This document shows, piece by piece, positions 57,641 through 64,000 of a stretch of 64,000 bases of DNA. The notes under the pieces were generated by a model. That model did no database searches, was not told where the DNA came from, and was given only the letters and a program-made list of their open reading frames with translations. Within the stretch, counting starts at the first letter, position 1. Every line of letters begins with the position of its first letter. The stretch is from Corallococcus macrosporus (lineage in GTDB: Bacteria; Myxococcota; Myxococcia; Myxococcales; Myxococcaceae), in assembly GCF_017302985.1 (NCBI RefSeq), contig NZ_JAFIMU010000007.1:1922001-1986000 (forward strand). The letters are read 5' to 3'. The translations under genes and the position numbers were made by a program.

Positions 57641-59320
57641 GTGCACGGGGTGACGGCCTGCGGTCGGAGATGGCGGAGGGTGGGGCTCGCGGCGGCGGTG
57701 GTGCTGACCGCGAGCTGCAACGGGTCTCCTCCCAGGGCGCGGGTGCTGCCAGGGCCGGACGCGCCCGGCCCCGTGGATCCGCAGGACGCGCAGTGCCGCT
57801 CCAAGGCGCGCGACCCGGGCCGCGTCACGCTGCACCGCCTGAACCGCGCGGAGTACGACAACACCGTGCGCGACCTGCTGGGCGACACGGGCTCACCCGC
57901 GCGCGACTTCCCGCCGGACGACCACGGCTTCGGCTTCGACAACAACGCGGACGTGCTCAGCATGTCTCCGCTGTTGATGGAGAAGTACTCGCACGCGGCG
58001 CAGGCGCTGGTGGAGGCCGCGTGGGCGCGGGGCGCGTTCGGGGCCTGCGTGCTGGACCCCGCGCAGCCGGAGCCGTGCGCGCGGGAGCTGCTGAAGACCT
58101 TCGCGCGCAGGGCGTGGCGCCGGCCCGTCACGAATGAAGAAGTGGAGCGGCTGGTCGCCTTCGTCACGCTGGCCCGGCAGCATGGTGACGCGCCGGAGGT
58201 GGGCGTGAAGCTGGCGCTGCGCTCGGTGCTGGTGTCGCCCCACTTCCTCTTCCGCGTGGAGCTGGACCCCGCGCCCGCGTCCACCGCGCCGCACCCGGTG
58301 AGCGACCTGGAGCTGGCGAGCCGCCTGTCCTACTTCCTCTGGAGCAGCATGCCGGATGAGGCGCTGCTCCAGGTCGCGGAGGGCGGCCACCTGCATGAGC
58401 CGGAGGTGCTGGAGGCGCAGGTGCGGCGCATGCTGGCGGACCCCAGGGCCCGCGCGCTGGTGGACAACTTCGCGGGCCAGTGGCTCTACACGCGCGCGCT
58501 GGACTCCGCGCAGCCGGTGTCGCGCTACGGCTTCGACGAGCCACTGCGCGAGGCCATGCGCCAGGAGATGCAGCTCGTCTTCCAGGAGTTCGTCACCGGC
58601 GACCACCGGCTCAAGGACCTGCTGGACGCGCCCTTCACCTACGTGAACGACCGGCTGGCGGCGCACTACGGACTGCCCAGGCCGGGCACCCCCGCGATGA
58701 CGCGCGTGGAGCTGACAGGCCACCCGGAGCGCGCGGGGCTCTTCGGCAAGGGCTCGCTGCTCACCGTCACCGCGAACCCGGACCGCACGTCCCCGGTGAA
58801 GCGCGGCGTCTGGGTGCTGGAGCAACTGCTGTGCAAGGCGCCGCCGCCGCCTCCTCCCGACGCGGGCGGGCTGGCCCCGGCGGTGGACCCGACGCTGAAC
58901 ATCAAGGCGCGCATGGCGGAGCACCGCGCGAACCCGGGCTGCTCGGGCTGTCACACGCTGATGGATCCGCTGGGCTTCGGCATGGAGAACTTCGACCCGG
59001 TAGGCCGCTGGCGCACGAAGGAGGAAGGCGGCGCGACGGTGGACTCCAGCGGCGAGCTGCCCGGCGGCAAGACGTTCCAGGGCATCGTGGAGATGCGCGC
59101 GGTGGTGAAGCAGGACCCGGACCTGTCCGCGTGCATGACGCGCCACCTGCTCACCTACGCGCTCGGGCGCGGCGCGGAAGAAGAAGACCGCTGCACCGTG
59201 CGCGACATCTCCCAGCAGGCGGAAGCCCGCGGCGGCCGCCTCACCGACTACATCCTCGCCATCGTCCGCAGCGACGCGTTCCTGCGGCGGCGCGGCGAGG
59301 CGGAAGGGCCCAAGCCATGA
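57641..59320 (+). CDS. DUF1587/DUF1592/DUF1588/DUF1585 lipoprotein with one CxxCH motif
   Basis: The 559-residue protein has a lipoprotein signal (LTASC). It follows the planctomycete-type domain series: LHRLNRAEYDNTVRDLLGD (DUF1587), a central helical DUF1592 region (DLELASRLSYFLWSSMPDE), DUF1588 (VKRGVWVLEQLLCKAPPPPP) and a C-terminal DUF1585 region (TYALGRGAEEEDRCTVRDI). Cys434-SGCH is a c-type haem motif, suggesting electron transfer. GTG 57641 is preceded by GGAGG. It overlaps the DUF1552 gene by ATGA; the two always-paired families act together, but their reaction is unknown. Confidence 0.88.
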   Translation: MHGVTACGRRWRRVGLAAAVVLTASCNGSPPRARVLPGPDAPGPVDPQDAQCRSKARDPGRVTLHRLNRAEYDNTVRDLLGDTGSPARDFPPDDHGFGFDNNADVLSMSPLLMEKYSHAAQALVEAAWARGAFGACVLDPAQPEPCARELLKTFARRAWRRPVTNEEVERLVAFVTLARQHGDAPEVGVKLALRSVLVSPHFLFRVELDPAPASTAPHPVSDLELASRLSYFLWSSMPDEALLQVAEGGHLHEPEVLEAQVRRMLADPRARALVDNFAGQWLYTRALDSAQPVSRYGFDEPLREAMRQEMQLVFQEFVTGDHRLKDLLDAPFTYVNDRLAAHYGLPRPGTPAMTRVELTGHPERAGLFGKGSLLTVTANPDRTSPVKRGVWVLEQLLCKAPPPPPPDAGGLAPAVDPTLNIKARMAEHRANPGCSGCHTLMDPLGFGMENFDPVGRWRTKEEGGATVDSSGELPGGKTFQGIVEMRAVVKQDPDLSACMTRHLLTYALGRGAEEEDRCTVRDISQQAEARGGRLTDYILAIVRSDAFLRRRGEAEGPKP

Positions 59321-60645
59321 ACCGCACTCCCGTCATGTCCCGCCGGACGCTGCTGCGTGGCATGGGCGCGCTGATGGCGCTGCCCCTCCTGGACGTCATG
59401 CGCCCGCGCACGGCCCGCGCCGCCACGCCGGCCCCGCGCCGCTTCGTGGCCTTCTACACGCCGTGCGGCATCCACATGCCCAAGTGGACGCCCGGTGGCG
59501 AGGGCGCGGAGTGGTCCCTGACGCCCACGCTCGCGTCGCTGGCGCCGGTGAAGGGGGACGTGCTGGTGCTGAGCGGGCTGGACAACCTGCCCGGCAGGCC
59601 AGATGGCGACGGCCACCACGCCGCCGCGACGGCCGCGTTCCTGTCCTGCGTGAAGGCGCGCAAGACGGAGGGCACCAACATCCGCACCGGCATCTCCATG
59701 GACCAGGTGCTGGCGAACGCGGTGGGCAAGGCCACGCGCTACCCGTCACTGGAGCTGGGCATCGACCAGGGCAAGGGCATTGGCAACTGCGACTCCGGCT
59801 ACGCGTGCCCGTACGCCAACAACATCGCGTGGGCGGGGCCGTCCACGCCCGTGCCCAAGGAGACGAAGCCCCGCGCGGCCTTCGAGCGGCTGTTCGCGGA
59901 CTTCGACCCGGGCGTCACGCAGGAGGAGCTGGCGAAGCGCAAGGCGTACGGCCTGAGCATCATCGACGCCGTGCGCGACGATGCGAAGGCGCTCCAGGGG
60001 AAGCTGGGCACCACGGACCGGCGCAAGCTGGACGAGTACTTCACCGGCGTGCGCGAGCTGGAGCTGCGCGTGAACGCGATGGACGGCGCGGGCCCCGCGT
60101 GCGGCGCCGTCACCGCGCCCGCGGACACGGAGGACGTGCGCGAGAAGACGAAGGCGATGCTGGACCTCATCGTGCTCGCGTTCCAATGCGACCTGACCCG
60201 CACGTGCACCTTCATGCTGGGCAACGCGCGCAGCCAGCGCGTGTATTCGTTCCTGGGACTGTCCGGCGAGCACCACGCGTACTCGCACCACCAGCGGGCC
60301 CAGGCGAACTACGACGCGCTGGTGAAGATCGACAAGTGGGAGGTGGAGCAGTTCTCGTACCTCCTCCAGCGCATGAAGGGCGTGCAGGAGGAGGGCGGGA
60401 CGCTGCTGGACCACAGCGCCGTGTACTTCTCCAGTGAGATCGCCGACGGCAACATGCACGAGCACAAGAACCTGCCCATCCTGCTCGCGGGCCGCGCGGG
60501 AGGCGCCATCGCGCCGGGACGGCACATCCGCTATCAGGGCCAGCCGCTGGCGAACCTCTACATCGCGCTGCTGAACATGCTCGGAGTGCCCACGACGACC
60601 TTCGGTGACGACGGCACGGGGCCCCTGCCCGGCCTGGGCGCGTAG
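59317..60645 (+). CDS. DUF1552 exported protein, twin-arginine signal
   Basis: The 442-residue protein has an N-terminal SRRTLLRG motif and a hydrophobic stretch (GALMALPLLDVM), indicating Tat export of a folded protein. The body contains FVAFYTPCGIHMPKWTP, LSGLDNLPG, GDGHHAAATAAFLSC and a late FSSEIADGNMHEHKNLPILL, the DUF1552/DUF1501 pattern related to the alkaline phosphatase/sulfatase superfamily. Its start overlaps the stop of the DUF1592 gene (ATGA), so the pair is translationally coupled and probably works at the outer face of the inner membrane or in the periplasm. Confidence 0.88.
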   Translation: MNRTPVMSRRTLLRGMGALMALPLLDVMRPRTARAATPAPRRFVAFYTPCGIHMPKWTPGGEGAEWSLTPTLASLAPVKGDVLVLSGLDNLPGRPDGDGHHAAATAAFLSCVKARKTEGTNIRTGISMDQVLANAVGKATRYPSLELGIDQGKGIGNCDSGYACPYANNIAWAGPSTPVPKETKPRAAFERLFADFDPGVTQEELAKRKAYGLSIIDAVRDDAKALQGKLGTTDRRKLDEYFTGVRELELRVNAMDGAGPACGAVTAPADTEDVREKTKAMLDLIVLAFQCDLTRTCTFMLGNARSQRVYSFLGLSGEHHAYSHHQRAQANYDALVKIDKWEVEQFSYLLQRMKGVQEEGGTLLDHSAVYFSSEIADGNMHEHKNLPILLAGRAGGAIAPGRHIRYQGQPLANLYIALLNMLGVPTTTFGDDGTGPLPGLGA

Positions 60646-60732
60646 GGCAGGAAGGCGCTCGGGCACCCCGGGGGCCGCCTGCTGCGCACAGTTCGGCTGC
60701 GCGACGGGCGCGCATGCGGAATGATTCCGCGC

Positions 60733-61386
60733 ATGGCTCTTCCTGTGTTCCGTCGCGGGCTCGCCGTGTTGCTGCTGGCCCCGTTGCTCGGTTGTGGTGC
60801 CAGCGCGAACGCGCAGCGCCCGGTGTCCTCTTCCACGAAGCAGGCCGCGACGAAGGCCGCCGCGCGCAAGGCGCCTTCGGCCACGCCCGCGCCTCCGGAG
60901 GGCACGCGCAAGCCGCTGCCGTCCGCCGCGGAGCTGAAGCGCGACATGGTGGCCGCGCACAACGAGGCCCGGGCGAAGGCCTCACGTCCCACGCCGAAGC
61001 CGGCGCTGCCCGCGCTCACCTGGTCCGACGAGGCGGCGCGCAAGGCGGAGTCCTATGCGAAGGAGTGCCGCTTCGAGCACAACCCGGACCGGGGCACCTT
61101 CGGAGAGAACCTGGCCGCCGCGACGCCGGACACGTGGAACACCGCGCAGGTGGTGAAGGGCTGGGCGGACGAGTCCGCCGACTACGACTACGCCTCCGGC
61201 AAGTGCAAGGCCGGGAAGATGTGCGGCCACTACACGCAGGTGATGTGGCGCACCACGAAGGCGGTGGGCTGCGCGACGCGGCTGTGCACGAAGAACTCGC
61301 CCTTCGGAAGCAACGTGAAGACGTGGCAGCTCTGGGTGTGCAACTACGCGCCGCCGGGCAACTGGGTGGGTGAGAAGCCCTACTGA
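60733..61386 (+). CDS. CAP-domain (SCP/PR-1) lipoprotein
   Basis: The 217-residue protein has a lipoprotein signal (PLLGC), an Ala/Lys/Pro linker (about 25-65) and a CAP domain. The motifs are VAAHNEARAKA, GHYTQVMWRTTKAVGC and VCNYAPPGNW, with the conserved His and Glu residues near ECRFEHNPDRGTFGENLA. Bacterial CAP proteins are secreted, with roles from lipid binding to peptidoglycan association. ATG 60733 is preferred over 60721 because it starts a normal signal peptide; a short perfect dyad (60716-60730) lies just before it. A close paralogue starts at 63411. Confidence 0.88.
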   Translation: MALPVFRRGLAVLLLAPLLGCGASANAQRPVSSSTKQAATKAAARKAPSATPAPPEGTRKPLPSAAELKRDMVAAHNEARAKASRPTPKPALPALTWSDEAARKAESYAKECRFEHNPDRGTFGENLAAATPDTWNTAQVVKGWADESADYDYASGKCKAGKMCGHYTQVMWRTTKAVGCATRLCTKNSPFGSNVKTWQLWVCNYAPPGNWVGEKPY

Positions 61387-62357
61387 GCCGCGAGCGTGAC
61401 GACCTCGATGCCGTTCGCCGTGCCCACGGCGAAGCGGCGGTTCGCGGCGTCCATCGCGAAGTGCGGCGGGGGCGGCAGGTGGTGGCGGATGCTGGCCAGC
61501 ACCTTGCCCGTGTCCAGGTCCTCCCAGCGCTGCACGACGCGGCCGGTGGTGCGGGACACGAGCTTCGGGTGACCGAAGAAGTCCACCACGTGCTCCGCGT
61601 CCACGACCATCAGCGGACCCGCGGGCTCCTCCAGCTCCACCTCCGACAGCAGCCTCTTCTCCGTCAGCGAGTACGTGCCCAGGTAGAAGGTGTCGCCGTC
61701 GCGGGACTCATCCACGCGGACGAACACGAGCGTGTCCCGTGCCCCGAAGGCCACGGACGTGAAGAACATGCCGCCCTCCACGCCCTCCATCAGCGCCGCG
61801 CTGTCCAGCGACGCGGGCTCCTCCAGCGCGCGGGGCACGTCGAACACCGACGCCGCGTCCACCGGGTGCCAGATCCACCCCGCGCTCGCCAGGTAGCGCC
61901 CGTCCGGGCTGAACTGGAGCCGTGAGTGGAAGAAGTCCACGGAGGCATCGTCGCGCTTCGTGAGGCGCTCGCCCGTGGCGGCATCCTCCAGCTCCAGCAC
62001 GCAGTACGACTCCGGGCAGTGCGCCAGCAGCGTGCGTCCGCTGGGCAGCGTGTGCAGGGCCACGGGGTAGTCGTAGACGTGCGCCTGGTAGAAGTCGCGC
62101 GTGAGCTGCCGCACCACGCGCGTGCCTTCGAGCAGCAGCCCCGCCGTCCCCAGCGATTCGTACAGCACGCTGTAGCGGCCGTCCGGGGACATCACCGCGC
62201 GGTCGAAGCGGTAGGCGTAGCGGATGTGCGGGTCGTCGGTGCCGCCATCCAGGCGGTAGCGCACCATTCCGCCCACCGGGTCCACCAGCGCGTCGCCGCT
62301 CCAGCACAGGGAGGACACGGCGCCGGGGGTCTTCAGGGTCTGTCTCTGGAAATCCAT
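61380..62357 (-). CDS. Cytoplasmic WD40-like beta-propeller protein
   Basis: The 325-residue protein lacks a signal peptide. It contains repeated strand motifs of the type FDRAVMSPDGRYSVLYES and LQFSPDGRYLASAGW, typical of WD40/YVTN propellers of about six or seven blades. It ends GTANGIEVVTLAAQ. A scaffold or binding function is likely, with no enzyme motif visible. The 3' end overlaps the CAP gene by 7 bp. The ATG at 62357 has no clear ribosome-binding site. Confidence 0.7.
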   Translation of the reverse strand: MDFQRQTLKTPGAVSSLCWSGDALVDPVGGMVRYRLDGGTDDPHIRYAYRFDRAVMSPDGRYSVLYESLGTAGLLLEGTRVVRQLTRDFYQAHVYDYPVALHTLPSGRTLLAHCPESYCVLELEDAATGERLTKRDDASVDFFHSRLQFSPDGRYLASAGWIWHPVDAASVFDVPRALEEPASLDSAALMEGVEGGMFFTSVAFGARDTLVFVRVDESRDGDTFYLGTYSLTEKRLLSEVELEEPAGPLMVVDAEHVVDFFGHPKLVSRTTGRVVQRWEDLDTGKVLASIRHHLPPPPHFAMDAANRRFAVGTANGIEVVTLAAQ

Positions 62358-62397
62358 GCGCCGGGGACGGGGGTGCCCGGCGCATCCTGACCCGGGC

Positions 62398-63075
62398 TCA
62401 GGCCGGAATCATCGTCAGGAGCTGCTGGGCCTTCGTGCGCAGCTCCTTGTCACTGCCCTTGAGGACCTGCTCCGCGTGGTGGCGGGCCTTCGCCGGCTCA
62501 CCCAGGCGCAGCGCCAGCGCCAGGTTGAAGTGCGTGGTGGGGTCCTCGGGGTGCGCTTCCAGCACCGGGGCCAGGACGCTGGCGGCGAGCGCCGGGCCTT
62601 CCCGCGGCACGTGCTCCAGGTAATGCACCGCCAGGTCGTTGGGCGCGCCCGTGTCCGTGGGCGCCCGCGCGACGGCCTCTTCCAGCAGCGTGCGCACCCG
62701 GCCGCGCTGGCCCGCGACGTCCAGCGCCCGCGCGAGCTGCCGCCGGGCCTCCACCGACTCCGGGTCGCGCTGGAGCACCTCCTCGAAGAGGGGCAGCGCG
62801 TCCGCCAGCTTGCCGGCGAGCAGCGCCGCCATGGCGTGCAGGCCGATGAAGTTGGGGTTCTCCGGCGCCAGTTGGCGCAGCCGCAGCGCGGCGGCCAGGG
62901 CGTTCTGGGTGAGCCCGCCGAGCAGCGACAGGTTGAAGATCTCCTCCCAGAGGACCGCGTCGTCCGGCGCGAACGTCAGCGCGTCCCGCAGCTCCTGGAG
63001 CGCGAGCCCCAGGTCCCCCGTCTCCAGATACGCCCGCGAGCGTTCCCACTGCGCGCGGTAGGACTCCTTCGCCAT
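62398..63075 (-). CDS. TPR-repeat protein
   Basis: The 225-residue cytoplasmic protein consists of about five tetratricopeptide repeats, for example SRAYLETGDLGLALQELRDA, ALPLFEEVLQRDPESVEAR and THFNLALALRLGEPAKARHH. TPRs mediate protein-protein contacts. It lies 8 bp after a 70-residue gene on the same strand and is probably co-transcribed with it. Confidence 0.8.
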   Translation of the reverse strand: MAKESYRAQWERSRAYLETGDLGLALQELRDALTFAPDDAVLWEEIFNLSLLGGLTQNALAAALRLRQLAPENPNFIGLHAMAALLAGKLADALPLFEEVLQRDPESVEARRQLARALDVAGQRGRVRTLLEEAVARAPTDTGAPNDLAVHYLEHVPREGPALAASVLAPVLEAHPEDPTTHFNLALALRLGEPAKARHHAEQVLKGSDKELRTKAQQLLTMIPA

Positions 63076-63083
63076 CGTGCCCC

Positions 63084-63296
63084 TCAGCCCCGGAACATCT
63101 TGTGGAACAGCCGCATGAACATGCCCGACCTGGGCGCGGTCTCCGGGCGTCCGGACTGCTGTTGCTGCGCCTGGGACTGGAGGTCCAGCTTCTGCTTCAG
63201 CTTCTTGAGGTCCGGGTCGATGGAGAAGGTGCTGAACTCATCGTTCCCTTCAAGGGCTGTCTGGATCTTCCGCGCGCGGGATTCGTCGTGGCTCAT
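63084..63296 (-). CDS. Small hypothetical protein upstream of the TPR gene
   Basis: The 70-residue hydrophilic protein has a helical centre (DPDLKKLKQKLDLQSQAQQQ) and a short basic, amphipathic end (MFMRLFHKMFRG) that could touch the membrane. AGGAG precedes its ATG. No family was recognised; co-transcription with the TPR gene suggests a joint role. Confidence 0.55.
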   Translation of the reverse strand: MSHDESRARKIQTALEGNDEFSTFSIDPDLKKLKQKLDLQSQAQQQQSGRPETAPRSGMFMRLFHKMFRG

Positions 63297-63372
63297 GTCG
63301 CGTCTCCTGACCGGGCTCCGACCCTAGCACGGGCCACCGGGCCCTCCCCATCCCGGCAGCCCCCCTGTCCGC

Positions 63373-63403
63373 TTGCCCGCACACCCACCCGCGCGCGGAT
63401 AAT
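63373..63403 (+). promoter_or_regulatory. Promoter of the second CAP gene, probably leaderless
   Basis: TTGCCC (63373-63378) and GATAAT (63398-63403) are 19 bp apart. The expected start site is at or next to ATG 63411, and no ribosome-binding site precedes that ATG. Confidence 0.4.
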
Positions 63404-63410
63404 CCCTCCC

Positions 63411-64000
63411 ATGCGACGCCCTTCCCGCTTCCGCCCCCTGCCCGCCGCCGCCCTGCTCACGCCGTTCCTCCTGCTCGCCTGCATCCCTGACGGGGACCCG
63501 GACGACTCGACCTCGGACGCGGGCACCCAGGAGGACGGGGGCACCGGCACCAACACCGACGGGGGCACCGTGGAGCTCTCGCAGTTCGCCCGCGACATGC
63601 TGGAGGCCCACAACGCGGCCCGCGCCGCCGCGAAGCCCACGCCGTCCCCCGCGCTGGAGCCGCTCACGTGGGACCCCGCCGTGGCGGAGGTCGCCCAGAA
63701 GTGGGCGAGCAACTGCGAGTTCGAGCACAACCCGAACCGGGGCAACGCGGGGGAGAACATCGCCTGGTCCAGCCCGAACTACTGGGACACGAAGGGCGTG
63801 GTGAAGGCCTGGGTGGATGAGGCGGCGGACTACGACTATTCGAAGAACACCTGCGCCGCGGGCGAGCAGTGCGGCCACTACACGCAGGTGGTGTGGCGCA
63901 ACACCCGCCGCCTGGGCTGCGCCATGCAGCGCTGCACCCAGAACGGCTCCAGCTCGGACTTCTACGTGTGCAACTACGCGCCGCCGGGCAACTACGTGGG
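63411..64000 (+). CDS. CAP-domain lipoprotein, 3' end beyond the window
   Basis: At least 196 residues are seen, with no stop before the window ends. A lipoprotein signal (LLLAC) and an Asp/Gly/Thr-rich linker precede a CAP domain with LEAHNAARAAAK, CEFEHNPNRGNAGENIAW, GHYTQVVWRNTRRLGC and VCNYAPPGNYVG. It is strongly similar to the product of 60733-61386, so the two are paralogues separated by three unrelated minus-strand genes. Only the last few residues are missing, judging by the paralogue. Confidence 0.85.
   Translation, partial: MRRPSRFRPLPAAALLTPFLLLACIPDGDPDDSTSDAGTQEDGGTGTNTDGGTVELSQFARDMLEAHNAARAAAKPTPSPALEPLTWDPAVAEVAQKWASNCEFEHNPNRGNAGENIAWSSPNYWDTKGVVKAWVDEAADYDYSKNTCAAGEQCGHYTQVVWRNTRRLGCAMQRCTQNGSSSDFYVCNYAPPGNYV

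Overview
The window is very G+C-rich (about 70%) and almost wholly coding, with SD-led genes, many lipoproteins and overlapping gene ends. Several features point to a myxobacterium of the Myxococcus/Corallococcus group. Secreted proteins end in MYXO-CTERM-type tails (Cys, hydrophobic helix, Arg cluster). infC is of the Dsg type with an ATC start. There is a SitA-like lipoprotein toxin with an Imm11 immunity protein, plus a DUF4032 protein and a DUF1592/DUF1552 pair. I see no tRNA, rRNA, CRISPR array, insertion sequence or prophage.

Layout. 0.25-2.8 kb: a winged-helix/HEAT-like protein, a PD-(D/E)XK nuclease-like protein, and a tiny membrane protein whose promoter carries two BlaI/CopY-type operators. 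2.8-9 kb: a methyltransferase, then a complete fructose PTS operon (fruB-fruK-fruA). 9-15.9 kb: GAF histidine kinase, thioesterase, membrane metallophosphoesterase, DUF4032 kinase-like protein and a secreted GH13 amylase. 15.9-18.5 kb: the toxin-immunity pair, with a drop in G+C at the toxin/immunity junction. 18.6-33.9 kb: a starch/maltodextrin locus. It holds a surface-type pullulanase, a GH13 lipoprotein, an ABC importer (malK-malE-malF-malG), an outer-membrane barrel and two glucodextranase-C-like proteins.

34-46.9 kb: methionine aminopeptidase translationally coupled to a small HTH protein under a palindromic operator, an HhH lipoprotein, a Ser/Thr kinase, GntR and LysR regulators, SDR, DUF5131, START-like, HAD 5'-nucleotidase, DUF2267 and small proteins. 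46.9-51.3 kb: LysM-transglycosylase, trypsin-like protease, infC and a BNR-type MYXO-CTERM protein. 51.5-64 kb: MFS exporter, a three-gene envelope operon ending in a phospholipase-A2-like lipoprotein, M3 peptidase lipoprotein, DUF1592/DUF1552 pair, two CAP-domain lipoproteins (the second cut by the window end), a beta-propeller and a TPR protein.

How they fit together. The starch locus reads as one pathway: extracellular and surface debranching and hydrolysis, passage through an outer-membrane barrel, capture by MalE and import by MalFGK. The fru operon adds phosphotransfer uptake of fructose. Much of the rest is envelope and interaction biology. Two regulatory layers stand out: perfect operator palindromes next to small genes, and a family of 25-27 bp perfect palindromes (four copies) whose arms vary in a compensated way.
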